From: an uncultured bacterium
Lineage (GTDB): Bacteria; Bacillota; Clostridia; Christensenellales; Borkfalkiaceae
Length of the DNA stretch: 18,596 bases
Assembly (NCBI GenBank): GCA_934871445.1
Contig: CAKXBD010000028.1
Span: 1 to 18,596 of the forward strand
Direction: 5' to 3'
Shown: positions 1 to 5,813 of the stretch, piece by piece
How positions within the stretch are numbered: position 1 is the first letter of the stretch
How the letters are laid out: every line of letters begins with the position of its first letter
Program-made: the position numbers and the translations under genes
The notes under the pieces: model-generated
Databases searched by the model: none
The model's input: the letters and a program-made list of their open reading frames with translations, nothing else
Told to the model about the DNA's origin: nothing

Positions 1-755
1 AGATTGGGGATGCGGTGCGTCGTTTCCAAAACAGACGAAAGAGAAAGCATATGCAAACGCTTTCCGTCCTGCCTGTCAAAACGTTTCGCACCGAAATATC
101 CGCCGCAAATCTTCGAGGGAAACAATTTACATTCATTTACGTCGATTCCGCAGCGTTTGGCAGCGAAATTCATTTCCAGCTCTTTCCGCCCCGCTTCGGG
201 CGAATCGATACGGCAAGGGAACTTCACAATCCATTCCTCTGTTCCCTCACGAATATGCGCTTTGAGACGAGCTCCCCCACTCGAACCGCCCAAATAATAA
301 ATCGTATCCAAATCGGCATTTGCGTCGCCGTCCTCCAAAACGTCTGCTGCCTGCTTCGCCAAAGCATCGAGGTCATAGCCGACATTTTCTTTCTCCGTTT
401 GAGACGGTTCATACGTCAACCCTCCGAGTCCGTTTTCCGAAACGATTGAAAGCTTCGTGAGCGGAGAAAGCTCCGCATAATTTATTCCTTGCTTCGCCAA
501 CATGCGGCTGACGAGAAGTTCCCCCCAACCATCGGGCAAAGAATCATGAAATACTCCGTACAATCCTTCAAACGTATCTTTACGATTGACATATACCTCC
601 CTATTCAAAGGAAGCGAAATCGGCGAAACCGAAAAACCGTTCTTCACCCACTTTTCGTCGTACTGGAACGCGATTTTCCCTTCTTCCACCTCAGCCAAAA
701 TTCCTACGGTTCTGTCATTATATTTTACAGTGAGTTTTTTAATGTTTTTAATCAT
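1..755 (-). CDS. hipA: HipA-family toxin kinase, N-terminal part (cut by left window edge)
   Basis: Type II toxin of the HipBA pair. In the family HipA is a serine/threonine kinase; E. coli HipA phosphorylates glutamyl-tRNA synthetase and stalls translation. About 251 codons are visible, from the ATG at 755 to the edge, with no stop. The first about 100 residues match the N-subdomain 1, including FEGLYGVFHDSLPDGWG. A glycine-rich loop follows (YLGGSSGGARLKAHI), then a nucleotide-binding-lobe pattern (EEWIVKFPCRIDS, then KRFDR with HMLSLSS). The kinase catalytic loop would lie outside the window. The start overlaps the end of hipB by 8 bp and has no good Shine-Dalgarno, so translation is probably coupled to the antitoxin gene. 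Family assignment is firm; the target and whether the toxin is active are unknown. Confidence 0.9.
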   Translation of the reverse strand, partial: MIKNIKKLTVKYNDRTVGILAEVEEGKIAFQYDEKWVKNGFSVSPISLPLNREVYVNRKDTFEGLYGVFHDSLPDGWGELLVSRMLAKQGINYAELSPLTKLSIVSENGLGGLTYEPSQTEKENVGYDLDALAKQAADVLEDGDANADLDTIYYLGGSSGGARLKAHIREGTEEWIVKFPCRIDSPEAGRKELEMNFAAKRCGIDVNECKLFPSKICGGYFGAKRFDRQDGKRLHMLSLSSVLETTHRIPN

Positions 756-1041
756 CGTCGTAGTCTTTTAAGTCAGAAATAACGGGCGTTTTGAACAGCT
801 CGTTAAAATCTTCGAGGCAGCCGAGGACGCGCGCAAGCTCCATCAGAGAATGAAGGGAAATCTGTCCGCTACTCTCAAAACGGCGCACGGAAGCATAACT
901 CACTCCGGATTGCCGAGCAATTCTTTTCTGAGAAAGTTTTTTCTCCTTTCGCCTTTTCCGAAAACGTAGCGCTAAATTTTCCATGGCCGTTTGGACCGTC
1001 AACACGTTCACAAAGGCGCTTATATCGAATCGATTTTCCAT
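748..1041 (-). CDS. hipB: HipB-like XRE-family antitoxin/repressor
   Basis: A 97-residue helix-turn-helix protein directly upstream of hipA. In the family it neutralises HipA and represses its own operon. Residues about 24-78 form an XRE/Cro-type domain: LRFRKRRKEKKLSQKRIARQ, then SGVSYASVRRFESSGQ and SLHSLMELARVLGC. The tail is acidic and ends in DYDDD. The ATG at 1041 is taken as the start because a promoter ends 9 nt before it. There is no Shine-Dalgarno, so the mRNA may be nearly leaderless. A second in-frame ATG (residue 20, MENLALRF) also lacks a ribosome site and is the alternative start. Gene order (antitoxin first) and overlap with hipA are typical of the family. Confidence 0.88.
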   Translation of the reverse strand: MENRFDISAFVNVLTVQTAMENLALRFRKRRKEKKLSQKRIARQSGVSYASVRRFESSGQISLHSLMELARVLGCLEDFNELFKTPVISDLKDYDDD

Positions 1042-1050
1042 AGTGATAAT

Positions 1051-1079
1051 ATTTTAGCATATTTTTTTAAGTTTGTAAA
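1051..1079 (-). promoter_or_regulatory. hipBA promoter
   Basis: On the minus strand a TTTACA -35 (1074-1079) and a TAAAAT -10 (1051-1056) are separated by exactly 17 bp. A TG one base upstream of the -10 makes it an extended -10. The predicted start of transcription (about 1044) leaves a leader of only a few nucleotides before the hipB ATG at 1041. Promoter shape is seen directly; the start site is inferred. Confidence 0.75.
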
Positions 1080-1147
1080 GAAAAAGTGCTAAAAAAAGAG
1101 CAATTTTTTCTCCTACAAAAAATTTTCAAATTTATCCCGAAAATATA

Positions 1148-1176
1148 TTGACAATCGTTTGATTTTTTAGTAAAAT
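1148..1176 (+). promoter_or_regulatory. Strong sigma-A-type promoter for candidate sRNA 1
   Basis: TTGACA (1148-1153), 17 bp, TAAAAT (1171-1176). The -35 is perfect consensus and the -10 differs at one position. No open reading frame with a ribosome site follows, but a stable hairpin and a terminator do, which suggests a non-coding transcript starting at about 1183. Confidence 0.72.
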
Positions 1177-1182
1177 ATATTT

Positions 1183-1300
1183 AGATAAACTTAATATTGC
1201 TCGTACTTATTAGTTCAATCCATTTGTATAGTTTTTGTTTAGAGACTGCGCCCCTTTCGGGGCGTAGTTTCTTTGTGAACCGATGGCGGTTTTTATCTTT
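1183..1300 (+). ncRNA. Candidate small RNA 1 (about 115 nt)
   Basis: Predicted transcript from the promoter at 1148-1176. After about 60 nt of AU-rich, apparently unstructured RNA comes a 14-bp stem with a UUUC loop (arms 1241-1254 and 1259-1272, three G-U pairs). A second small hairpin follows (1278-1282 with 1287-1291) and runs into a T-rich tract, as in an intrinsic terminator. There is no ATG with a ribosome site inside. I do not recognise it as 6S, tmRNA, SRP RNA or a riboswitch; no same-strand gene lies close enough downstream to be its obvious target. Confidence 0.5.
1278..1300 (+). terminator. Intrinsic terminator of candidate sRNA 1
   Basis: Five-bp stem (AACCG 1278-1282, CGGTT 1287-1291) with a 4-nt loop, followed by TTT-A-TCTTTT. 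The stem is short, but the larger 14-bp hairpin just upstream (1241-1272) would help. Confidence 0.5.
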
Positions 1301-1383
1301 TAACTTTTGATACTTGTTTCAACAATTTTCTGTTTACAAATGTCTGTTAAACCGATGTTAAAGCCATTCTTTTGTCCTTAAGA

Positions 1384-1427
1384 GAAGAATTCGTTTCTTT
1401 CTTGCAATCCTGCAATCCGAATTCTTC
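1384..1427. repeat. 10-bp perfect inverted repeat enclosing a tandem 8-mer
   Basis: GAAGAATTCG (1384-1393) is the reverse complement of CGAATTCTTC (1418-1427). The 24-bp spacer ends in a direct tandem duplication of TGCAATCC (1403-1410 and 1411-1418). It could be an RNA stem or a protein-binding site; its role is unknown. Confidence 0.5.
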
Positions 1428-1574
1428 CACGCGCCTTAAAGCGCAAATTTCGAGTTTCATGGACATCGGCGAGGAGTAGCACATTTTGGGGCCGTAAAAC
1501 AATATTCTTACCATAAAACGTACCTTCGCCGTCTATAAAAAATGCTGCCGAACTCAATTTTGAACGACTTAAAC

Positions 1575-1653
1575 ACGCTGTATCTCTTTCCGTTATCGTC
1601 AGTAGAGTTTAGACGCATTTTCCAAAGATTTCATAATGACTCAGATACAGCGT
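1575..1653. repeat. 11-bp perfect inverted repeat, 57-bp spacer
   Basis: ACGCTGTATCT (1575-1585) and AGATACAGCGT (1643-1653) are exact reverse complements. They lie upstream of the second small-RNA promoter. I found no third copy in the window and no target-site duplication that I could recognise, so it is not assigned to a mobile element. Confidence 0.5.
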
Positions 1654-1717
1654 ACTCGCATTTTAATCACTATAAAACAAATATATAAAAAAACATTCAT
1701 TAATCGTTCAAAAATTA

Positions 1718-1746
1718 TTGACAAATTGTAAAGAATACGCTACAAT
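1718..1746 (+). promoter_or_regulatory. Strong sigma-A-type promoter for candidate sRNA 2
   Basis: TTGACA (1718-1723), 17 bp, TACAAT (1741-1746). Predicted start about 1753. As with the first unit, no gene with a ribosome site follows before a strong hairpin. Confidence 0.75.
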
Positions 1747-1752
1747 ATATAT

Positions 1753-1918
1753 CAGAAATTCGTTTTTGTTATAAGCGGTTGTGGATTCGCCTAATTTATC
1801 GATATTGAATCGGCTTTATGCCTATCAGCATAGACAAACCATTCTTTTTTCTTTTGCTCACAGTTCCCAAGTATATTTGTTGAAAGCCGTACTCCTTTTG
1901 AGAGTACGGCTTTCTGTT
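1753..1918 (+). ncRNA. Candidate small RNA 2 (about 165 nt), possibly encoding a 21-residue peptide
   Basis: Predicted transcript between the promoter at 1718-1746 and a 13-bp terminator-like hairpin at 1882-1914. It includes a short local hairpin (TATGC-ctatca-GCATA). It also holds a 21-codon frame at 1818-1883, whose product is mostly hydrophobic with a phenylalanine/leucine core (PFFFLLLTVP). The TGA of that frame overlaps the terminator stem. No Shine-Dalgarno precedes the ATG, so a coding role is doubtful. A plain regulatory RNA or a type I toxin mRNA are the options I see. Confidence 0.45.
1882..1918 (+). terminator. 13-bp hairpin, terminator of candidate sRNA 2
   Basis: GAAAGCCGTACTC (1882-1894) pairs perfectly with GAGTACGGCTTTC (1902-1914) around a 7-nt loop. 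On the plus strand it leads into CTGTTTG, a modest U tract; on the minus strand the sequence after the hairpin is A-rich. Plus-strand termination is therefore more likely, although the hairpin also sits just beyond the 3' end of the epimerase remnant. Confidence 0.6.
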
Positions 1919-1935
1919 TGAGATTGTTTCGTCCA

Positions 1936-2745
1936 TCAAAACTTTCTCCAAACCATTTTATTTACGACACTTGTATACGACTGTATAAGTTTTACTACCT
2001 TTGTCGACACATTCTCGTCCGTGTAGTCGGGCACGGGGATTCCGTAATCCCTTTCATCGTTCATCCTAACTGCAGTTTCTACTGCTTGTAGTAAGGACTT
2101 CTCGTCTATCCCGGCCAATACGAAACAGCCTTTATCCAATGCCTCCGGTCTTTCCGTACTCGTTCGGATACACACCGCCGGAAACGGTTTTCCTATACTC
2201 GTGAAATAACTGCTTTCCTCAGGCAATGTTCCGCTGTCCGACACTACCGCATATGCGTTCATCTGCAACTTATTATAATCATGAAATCCCAAAGGTTCAT
2301 GGCGGATTACTCTCTTATCCAACTTGAATCTGCTTTCTTCCAAACGTTTCTTACTTCTCGGATGACACGAATACAATATCGGCTTATCGTATTTCTCCGC
2401 TAATTTATTGATTGCATTGAACAATGATAAGAAATTCTTCTCCGTATCTATATTCTCCTCTCTATGTGCCGAAAGCAAGATATATTTTCTCGGTGGTAAA
2501 TTCAGTTTGTCAAGGATATTACTCTTTTCAATCTCGTCAAGGTTATTATGCAATACTTCCGCCATCGGGCTTCCCGTCACATATGTCCGCTCCTTCGGCA
2601 AGCCGCACTCTATCAGATATCTCCGTGCGTGTTCGCTGTATGCCATATTCACGTCCGAAATAATATCCACAATCCGACGGTTTGTCTCTTCAGGCAAACA
2701 TTCGTCTTTACAGCGGTTTCCCGCTTCCATATGAAAGATCGGGAT
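1936..2745 (-). pseudogene. wecB: UDP-N-acetylglucosamine 2-epimerase, 5'-truncated remnant
   Basis: About 269 C-terminal codons of a non-hydrolysing UDP-GlcNAc 2-epimerase. The family makes UDP-ManNAc for capsule or teichoic-acid-type polymers. Visible family motifs are HMEAGNRCKDECLPEETNR, YVTGSPMAEVL, LLSAHREEN, SDSGTLPEESSYF and CIRTSTERPEALDKG. The C-terminus is complete and there is no internal stop. Homology begins at IPIFHMEAG (codon at 2743-2745). Upstream, the frame stays open to a codon at 2883 but encodes unrelated residues across the hairpin-rich segment before the relaxase. About 110 N-terminal residues of the usual roughly 370-residue enzyme, including the N-terminal substrate fold, are missing. 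No ribosome site or promoter was seen. The clean frame suggests recent truncation, most simply by insertion or recombination of the adjacent relaxase element. Confidence 0.85.
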
Positions 2746-2748
2746 AAG

Positions 2749-2826
2749 AAAAATGCAAAATGCTGTTGCAGTCTGCATTTTTGCTTTCTGATGCGGGAAA
2801 CCCGCCATCGGTTTGCCTGCGGCAAA
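2749..2826 (+). other. Candidate oriT: three clustered hairpins upstream of the relaxase
   Basis: Within 80 bp lie three inverted repeats. The first is AAAAATGCA/TGCATTTTT (2749-2757, 2774-2782). The second is GCGGG-AAA-CCCGC (2793-2805), extended outward by GATG/CATC with one bulged C. The third is TTTGCC-TGC-GGCAAA (2812-2826). The relaxase reading frame begins about 50 bp downstream. Origins of transfer often lie next to their relaxase gene and contain such repeats beside the nick. The left edge coincides with the break in the epimerase gene. I do not recognise a specific nick consensus, so this is inference from position and structure; terminators or a termination/attenuation cluster are the alternatives. 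Confidence 0.4.
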
Positions 2827-2863
2827 TATTTGAAAGACCAGACGGTTAGAAATTAAACGAAAC

Positions 2864-2881
2864 GAGGAGGTAAAAACAATC
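2864..2881 (+). promoter_or_regulatory. Shine-Dalgarno facing an ATC codon (relaxase start)
   Basis: GAGGAGG at 2864-2870, then 8 nt, then ATC at 2879-2881 in frame with the relaxase. Changing only the third base would give a textbook ATG start. This site decides the start at 2879 over the ATG at 2990, which has no ribosome site. Confidence 0.7.
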
Positions 2882-4207
2882 AATAATCAACCGATAATAT
2901 TTAACATTACATATACGCCGTGGAAATTAAAAAATAATGCCACGGCAGAAGAACAAAAGAAATTCGAGAGAGAACGTCCGTATTACGAAATGAGCGACGG
3001 CGGAAACAATATCTATAAATATATGACTTCGGACAGGAAACTGAACGGAGAGAACTCAAAGTCGGAGATGCGCGACATGATATCGTACTTTGAAAAGTCT
3101 ACGGGCGTGTTCAACGGAGACGGATTTATCTCTCAGCAGGAACTCAAAGCGATACAGGAGAGAGCCAAAGCAAACAAAAATCTGTGGCACGGGTTTATCT
3201 CCCTCAATGAAGAAATGAGCCGTAAGATAGATATGCCCGAAAAATGTATGCGGCTCGTCAAGCGAACGTTCGGAGAATTCTTCCGTGATATGGGATTAGC
3301 CCCTAAGAACATGGATTTGATATGTTCGTTACATAAGGATAAACCGCACCATCTGCATATTCACTTTTGGTTTTCGGAAAAAGAACCGAAGTGTAAGTAC
3401 AGGAAGAAAGAACTCGAATACCGACATAAAGGAAAAATAGAAAAAGCGGTCATAGACCGCATGCACGTTCGGTTGAATGCCTTTGTGAATGAAAGGACGG
3501 ATAAACTGTATATAACGCGGGACGAAGCTATACGGGAATTGAAAAGAATTACCTTTCCGAAAAGCATTGTAAGCGAATCCGAAGTGAGAAAAGCATTACT
3601 CGCGCTGGCCAAAACGATACCGAAAGACGCGAGCTTTTTCTATAGTAAAAAAGATATGCTCCCCTATCGGAAACAGATTGACGGAACGGTAAATAAGTTA
3701 TTACTGTACGATAAGCGGGCGCGAAAAGCGGACGGAAAGTTTTACAGTCGGCTGGCAAAGTATGAAACGGAAATCTTTTCGCCGTTTGCCAAAGACATAA
3801 TAAAGAACGGCATGTTCAAGAAGGAGGTTGTCGAATATTTTGACAATTACAAAATCGAACCGAAGAATATTACACTGATACGGGAATTGGAAGAAGATTA
3901 CAAGCGCAGACAAGGCAACATCGTATTGCGCGCGGTCAAGGACATCAAACCCGAAATCTATGAGCGGAAACGGCGGTATAAAGTAAACGATAACGGCTTG
4001 AAACGTAGACTTGCCATTTCGCGATATAAGGTCGGAAAACTCATCGACGGCTTTCTTTCCACTTTCGGGGAAGAAAGCGAGTATTTGAGCAGAGACTACA
4101 CAAATCGACTAAAAGAAATCGAGGACGAGATACAGGAAGAACAGGAACTCGAGAAAAGTAAAGAACAGGAAAAAATAAACAGCCGTTGGACCTTTGAAAA
4201 AGGCTGA
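2879..4207 (+). CDS. mobL: MobL-like HUH relaxase, apparent ATC start
   Basis: Relaxases nick one strand at oriT and lead it through conjugative transfer. The HUH motif is HHLHIHFWF (about residues 157-165 of the 442-residue reading), giving the metal-binding H-x-H-x-H. An N-terminal tyrosine cluster (YYEM, YKYM, about residues 35-49) is the likely nicking-tyrosine region. The C-terminal third is lysine/glutamate rich. The first in-frame ATG is at 2990. However, a strong GAGGAGG (2864-2870) sits 8 nt before codon 2879, which reads ATC, and the 37 codons between encode family-like sequence (NNQPIIFNITYTPW). I therefore place the start at 2879 as a non-canonical or mutated start. No clear promoter lies upstream. 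The assignment to HUH relaxase is firm; MobL is by overall resemblance. The autonomous transfer genes are absent, so the element could only be mobilizable. Confidence 0.8.
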   Translation: MNNQPIIFNITYTPWKLKNNATAEEQKKFERERPYYEMSDGGNNIYKYMTSDRKLNGENSKSEMRDMISYFEKSTGVFNGDGFISQQELKAIQERAKANKNLWHGFISLNEEMSRKIDMPEKCMRLVKRTFGEFFRDMGLAPKNMDLICSLHKDKPHHLHIHFWFSEKEPKCKYRKKELEYRHKGKIEKAVIDRMHVRLNAFVNERTDKLYITRDEAIRELKRITFPKSIVSESEVRKALLALAKTIPKDASFFYSKKDMLPYRKQIDGTVNKLLLYDKRARKADGKFYSRLAKYETEIFSPFAKDIIKNGMFKKEVVEYFDNYKIEPKNITLIRELEEDYKRRQGNIVLRAVKDIKPEIYERKRRYKVNDNGLKRRLAISRYKVGKLIDGFLSTFGEESEYLSRDYTNRLKEIEDEIQEEQELEKSKEQEKINSRWTFEKG

Positions 4208-4231
4208 CGAAAAAAAATTTGCAAAAAATAC

Positions 4232-4260
4232 TTGACTCGACGACTGCAAAGTGCTATAAT
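4232..4260 (+). promoter_or_regulatory. Promoter of the small RHH gene
   Basis: TTGACT (4232-4237), 17 bp, TATAAT (4255-4260), with a TG extended -10 motif. It is among the best promoters in the window. It begins 25 bp after the relaxase stop, so the small gene is transcribed on its own, and it may be autoregulated. Confidence 0.8.
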
Positions 4261-4295
4261 AGTGTTGATACGACAATATAATTTTCGGAGTAATT

Positions 4296-4532
4296 ATGGA
4301 GAGAAAAGAAAATACGCCCGGGCGGGAGAGCCGCAGACGGTACGAGGAACGGAATAAAGAAAAGAGAAAAGCGAGAAGCGGAAATTTCGGAACGATGATT
4401 CCGAGGGCTCTGTATGAAGAAATAAACGCTTTCTTAACGGAGCACGGCCTCACGAAAGTAAAATTGATCGAAGCAGGATATAGCGCTTTGAAGTCGGAAT
4501 ACGGCCCGAAAAAGCAAGAAAATAAAAAATAA
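4296..4532 (+). CDS. Small ribbon-helix-helix-like DNA-binding protein
   Basis: A 78-residue basic protein. Residues about 1-28 are charged and arginine-rich (ESRRRYEERNKEKRKARS). Residues about 30-36 could form the RHH beta strand (NFGTMIP). Two helices follow (RALYEEINAFLTEHG and TKVKLIEAGYSALKSE), which is the Arc/CopG-type order. The tail is lysine rich. The start is supported by CGGAG 5 nt before the ATG and a strong upstream promoter. Position after a relaxase suggests an oriT accessory protein or element repressor, but I recognise no specific family. A triple 12-bp repeat lies about 75 bp downstream and could be a binding site. DNA-binding fold is likely; partner and role are inferred. 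Confidence 0.75.
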   Translation: MERKENTPGRESRRRYEERNKEKRKARSGNFGTMIPRALYEEINAFLTEHGLTKVKLIEAGYSALKSEYGPKKQENKK

Positions 4533-4536
4533 AACG

Positions 4537-4569
4537 GAAAGCGCAAGGATTATGTCCCCTTGCGCTTTC
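4537..4569. terminator. 12-bp hairpin terminator after the RHH gene, possibly bidirectional
   Basis: GAAAGCGCAAGG (4537-4548) pairs perfectly with CCTTGCGCTTTC (4558-4569) around a 9-nt loop. On the plus strand the T tract is weak (CTTTCATT). On the minus strand the hairpin is followed by TTTTATTTTTTATT, so it may also stop read-through from the tRNA side. Confidence 0.7.
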
Positions 4570-4607
4570 ATTACAAAATGTCTTTTGCGGTATATAGGCT
4601 CGAAAAA

Positions 4608-4643
4608 TGACACCGTTTTTGACACCTAAATTGACATCAAAAG
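4608..4643 (+). repeat. Three direct repeats with 12-bp period
   Basis: TGACACC at 4608 and 4620 and TGACATC at 4632 recur at exactly 12-bp intervals, each followed by an AT-rich 5-mer. The array lies between the RHH gene and the tRNA terminator. It resembles a short iteron-like or repressor-binding array. No function can be proven from sequence. Confidence 0.45.
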
Positions 4644-4671
4644 CGGAAAAAGTGCTCCGAAAACAAGATTT

Positions 4672-4734
4672 GTAAAAATAAAAAAATCCCATATATTGTG
4701 TCATTATCATTGAAAAACCACAATATATGGGATT
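4672..4734 (-). terminator. Intrinsic terminator of tRNA-Thr
   Basis: Starting right after the encoded CCA, a 16-bp perfect stem (arms 4719-4734 and 4685-4700, 18-nt loop) is followed on the minus strand by a run of seven T, an A and five more T. This is a strong rho-independent terminator. One arm superficially resembles an NrdR half-site, but there is no promoter here to regulate. Confidence 0.85.
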
Positions 4735-4736
4735 GA

Positions 4737-4812
4737 TGGAGCTACTGGCCGGATTTGAACCGGCGACCTAGTGATTACGAATCACTCGCTCTACCGACTG
4801 AGCCACAGTAGC
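4737..4812 (-). tRNA. tRNA-Thr (anticodon CGT), CCA encoded
   Basis: Cloverleaf on the minus strand: acceptor GCTACTG/CAGTAGC, D stem GCTC/GAGC, anticodon stem AGTGA/TCACT with loop TTCGTAA, and T arm GCCGG-TTCAAAT-CCGGC. The anticodon is CGT, reading threonine codon ACG. The mature RNA starts at 4812, the discriminator is 4740, and CCA is encoded at 4737-4739. It has its own promoter and terminator. It marks the border between core genome (higher coordinates) and accessory DNA (lower coordinates, on its 3' side). tRNA 3' ends are common integration sites, but no duplicated 3' end was found in the window. Confidence 0.97.
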
Positions 4813-4816
4813 AAGT

Positions 4817-4834
4817 GCTTGTTCATCAACAAGC
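4817..4834 (-). other. Hairpin in the tRNA-Thr precursor leader
   Basis: GCTTGTT/AACAAGC, 7 bp with a 4-nt loop, just before the mature 5' end and after the predicted transcription start. It may shape the RNase P substrate or be incidental. Confidence 0.45.
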
Positions 4835-4840
4835 TTATTT

Positions 4841-4869
4841 ATTATACTGAATAAGAAAGAAAAAAGCAA
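4841..4869 (-). promoter_or_regulatory. tRNA-Thr promoter
   Basis: Minus-strand TTGCTT (4864-4869), 17 bp, TATAAT (4841-4846). The -10 is perfect consensus and lies 28 bp upstream of the mature tRNA. Confidence 0.8.
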
Positions 4870-4889
4870 GCGTTTTGATAGTATTTTCT

Positions 4890-5807
4890 CTAAATATTTT
4901 TATTATTTTTTGGAACGAGAAGCGGAACCTTTCTGTGAAGAATTTCAATGTCTATACAGCCGCTCGCCCCCTTTTCTCCGTCATAATTCCAAACCACATC
5001 GTCAGGAACTTCAAACCGTAATCTTTCCCCCTTGAATCGAAGAAGATTTTTCTCCTTAAAACGATATCCGAACACAAAAAGACGGACAAGTGCAAACAAT
5101 GCGCGAGCTTTATTATAGAGATTAGGGCTTATTTTTTGTTTGACGACCGCACATTCCATGATACCGTCGCTCATGGAACCTTCGCCATTCATTTTCCAGC
5201 CAGCAACACATTTGGTGTTCATAATCAATGTAAAAACACTTTCAGTCTCTGTCCTTTGCGCTCCGTCCTCAACCACCATAGGAAAAACTTTGAACGGAAG
5301 ATTTTTTCGGATTCCTTCTAAGCCATAAGCGAGAAGCCCCAGCGCACGCTTTGCCTCCTGCGGTGTCGTATAGGCAGCGCTAGTAAAAGCCCCTGCTGAA
5401 ACGGAATACATGGCGTATTCTTTACCATTGATGCGCATGCAATCGAGATATTCTTTACGACCTTTAAGAACGACTTTTACCGCTTTGCGCACGCTTTTTC
5501 GAGCAATTCCCAAGCTATGCGCGATATCGTTTGCCGTTCCGCCGGGAATATATCCGAGAAGAGGTAATTTTTCCATATCGCCAATTCCGCGTAAAACTTC
5601 GTTAAAGCTTCCGTCACCCCCTGAAAACACGACGCAATCGTATTTATCCGCAATTTCTCGTACTTTTTGCGTCAAATCCCCCTTAGCTTTTGTAGCGTAT
5701 ACATCTACCTTCTCGTATTTCGTCTTCAACTTTTTTACGATATACGAAAGTTTTTTCTCGATCTTTCCCCGTCCGCTGTTCGGATTGTAAATAAAAATAC
5801 ATGTCAT
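4890..5807 (-). CDS. Diacylglycerol/lipid kinase family protein (DagK/YegS type)
   Basis: 305-residue soluble lipid kinase. Members phosphorylate diacylglycerol or related lipids at the membrane and recycle lipid headgroup turnover products. Motifs: N-terminal nucleotide-binding strand and loop FIYNPNSGRG (about 5-14), GGDGSFNEV (63-71), PGGTANDIAHSLG (88-100), and a C-terminal beta-rich half with SMSDGIMEC (near residue 220) and a DGE motif near residue 280. The start at 5807 fits the family. A longer reading from a TTG at 5858 adds 17 residues that overlap the upstream gene and have no ribosome site. A promoter ends 6 nt before the ATG, so the mRNA is probably leaderless. The exact lipid substrate cannot be told from sequence. 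Confidence 0.9.
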   Translation of the reverse strand: MTCIFIYNPNSGRGKIEKKLSYIVKKLKTKYEKVDVYATKAKGDLTQKVREIADKYDCVVFSGGDGSFNEVLRGIGDMEKLPLLGYIPGGTANDIAHSLGIARKSVRKAVKVVLKGRKEYLDCMRINGKEYAMYSVSAGAFTSAAYTTPQEAKRALGLLAYGLEGIRKNLPFKVFPMVVEDGAQRTETESVFTLIMNTKCVAGWKMNGEGSMSDGIMECAVVKQKISPNLYNKARALFALVRLFVFGYRFKEKNLLRFKGERLRFEVPDDVVWNYDGEKGASGCIDIEILHRKVPLLVPKNNKNI

Positions 5808-5813
5808 ATTTTT

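Larger units (their letters stand above)
1080..1935. other. 856-bp gap without a clear protein gene
   Basis: AT-rich stretch between hipBA and the epimerase remnant. It holds two plus-strand promoter-to-hairpin units (about 1148-1300 and 1718-1918, listed separately) and two perfect inverted repeats (1384-1427 and 1575-1653). A minus-strand frame stays open for about 75 codons (stop at 1378-1380) but has no ATG and no ribosome site. I recognise no protein family in it and no known RNA family in the two units. It may be the passenger or regulatory part of the accessory region. Confidence 0.5.

Noticed and set aside
4..782. Plus-strand open frames of 97-144 codons at the left edge
   Set aside because: They are shadows of hipA, which reads without interruption on the opposite strand and matches family motifs.
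1080..1935. CRISPR array or IS element in the intergenic region
   Set aside because: No regularly spaced direct repeats, no transposase frame and no terminal repeats with target duplication.
1278..2813. 12-nt perfect complementarity between sRNA 1 (1278-1289) and the segment before the relaxase (2802-2813)
   Set aside because: Several 12-mer matches are expected by chance in a window this size; no further pairing extends it. Only worth revisiting if the sRNA is shown to exist.
2746..2883. N-terminal extension of the epimerase frame to 2883
   Set aside because: The residues do not resemble an epimerase N-terminus and cross the hairpin cluster and relaxase ribosome site; chance open frame.
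4685..4734. NrdR-box-like halves near the tRNA gene
   Set aside because: They are the two arms of the tRNA terminator stem, with an 18-nt loop and a T tract; not a 16-bp palindrome.
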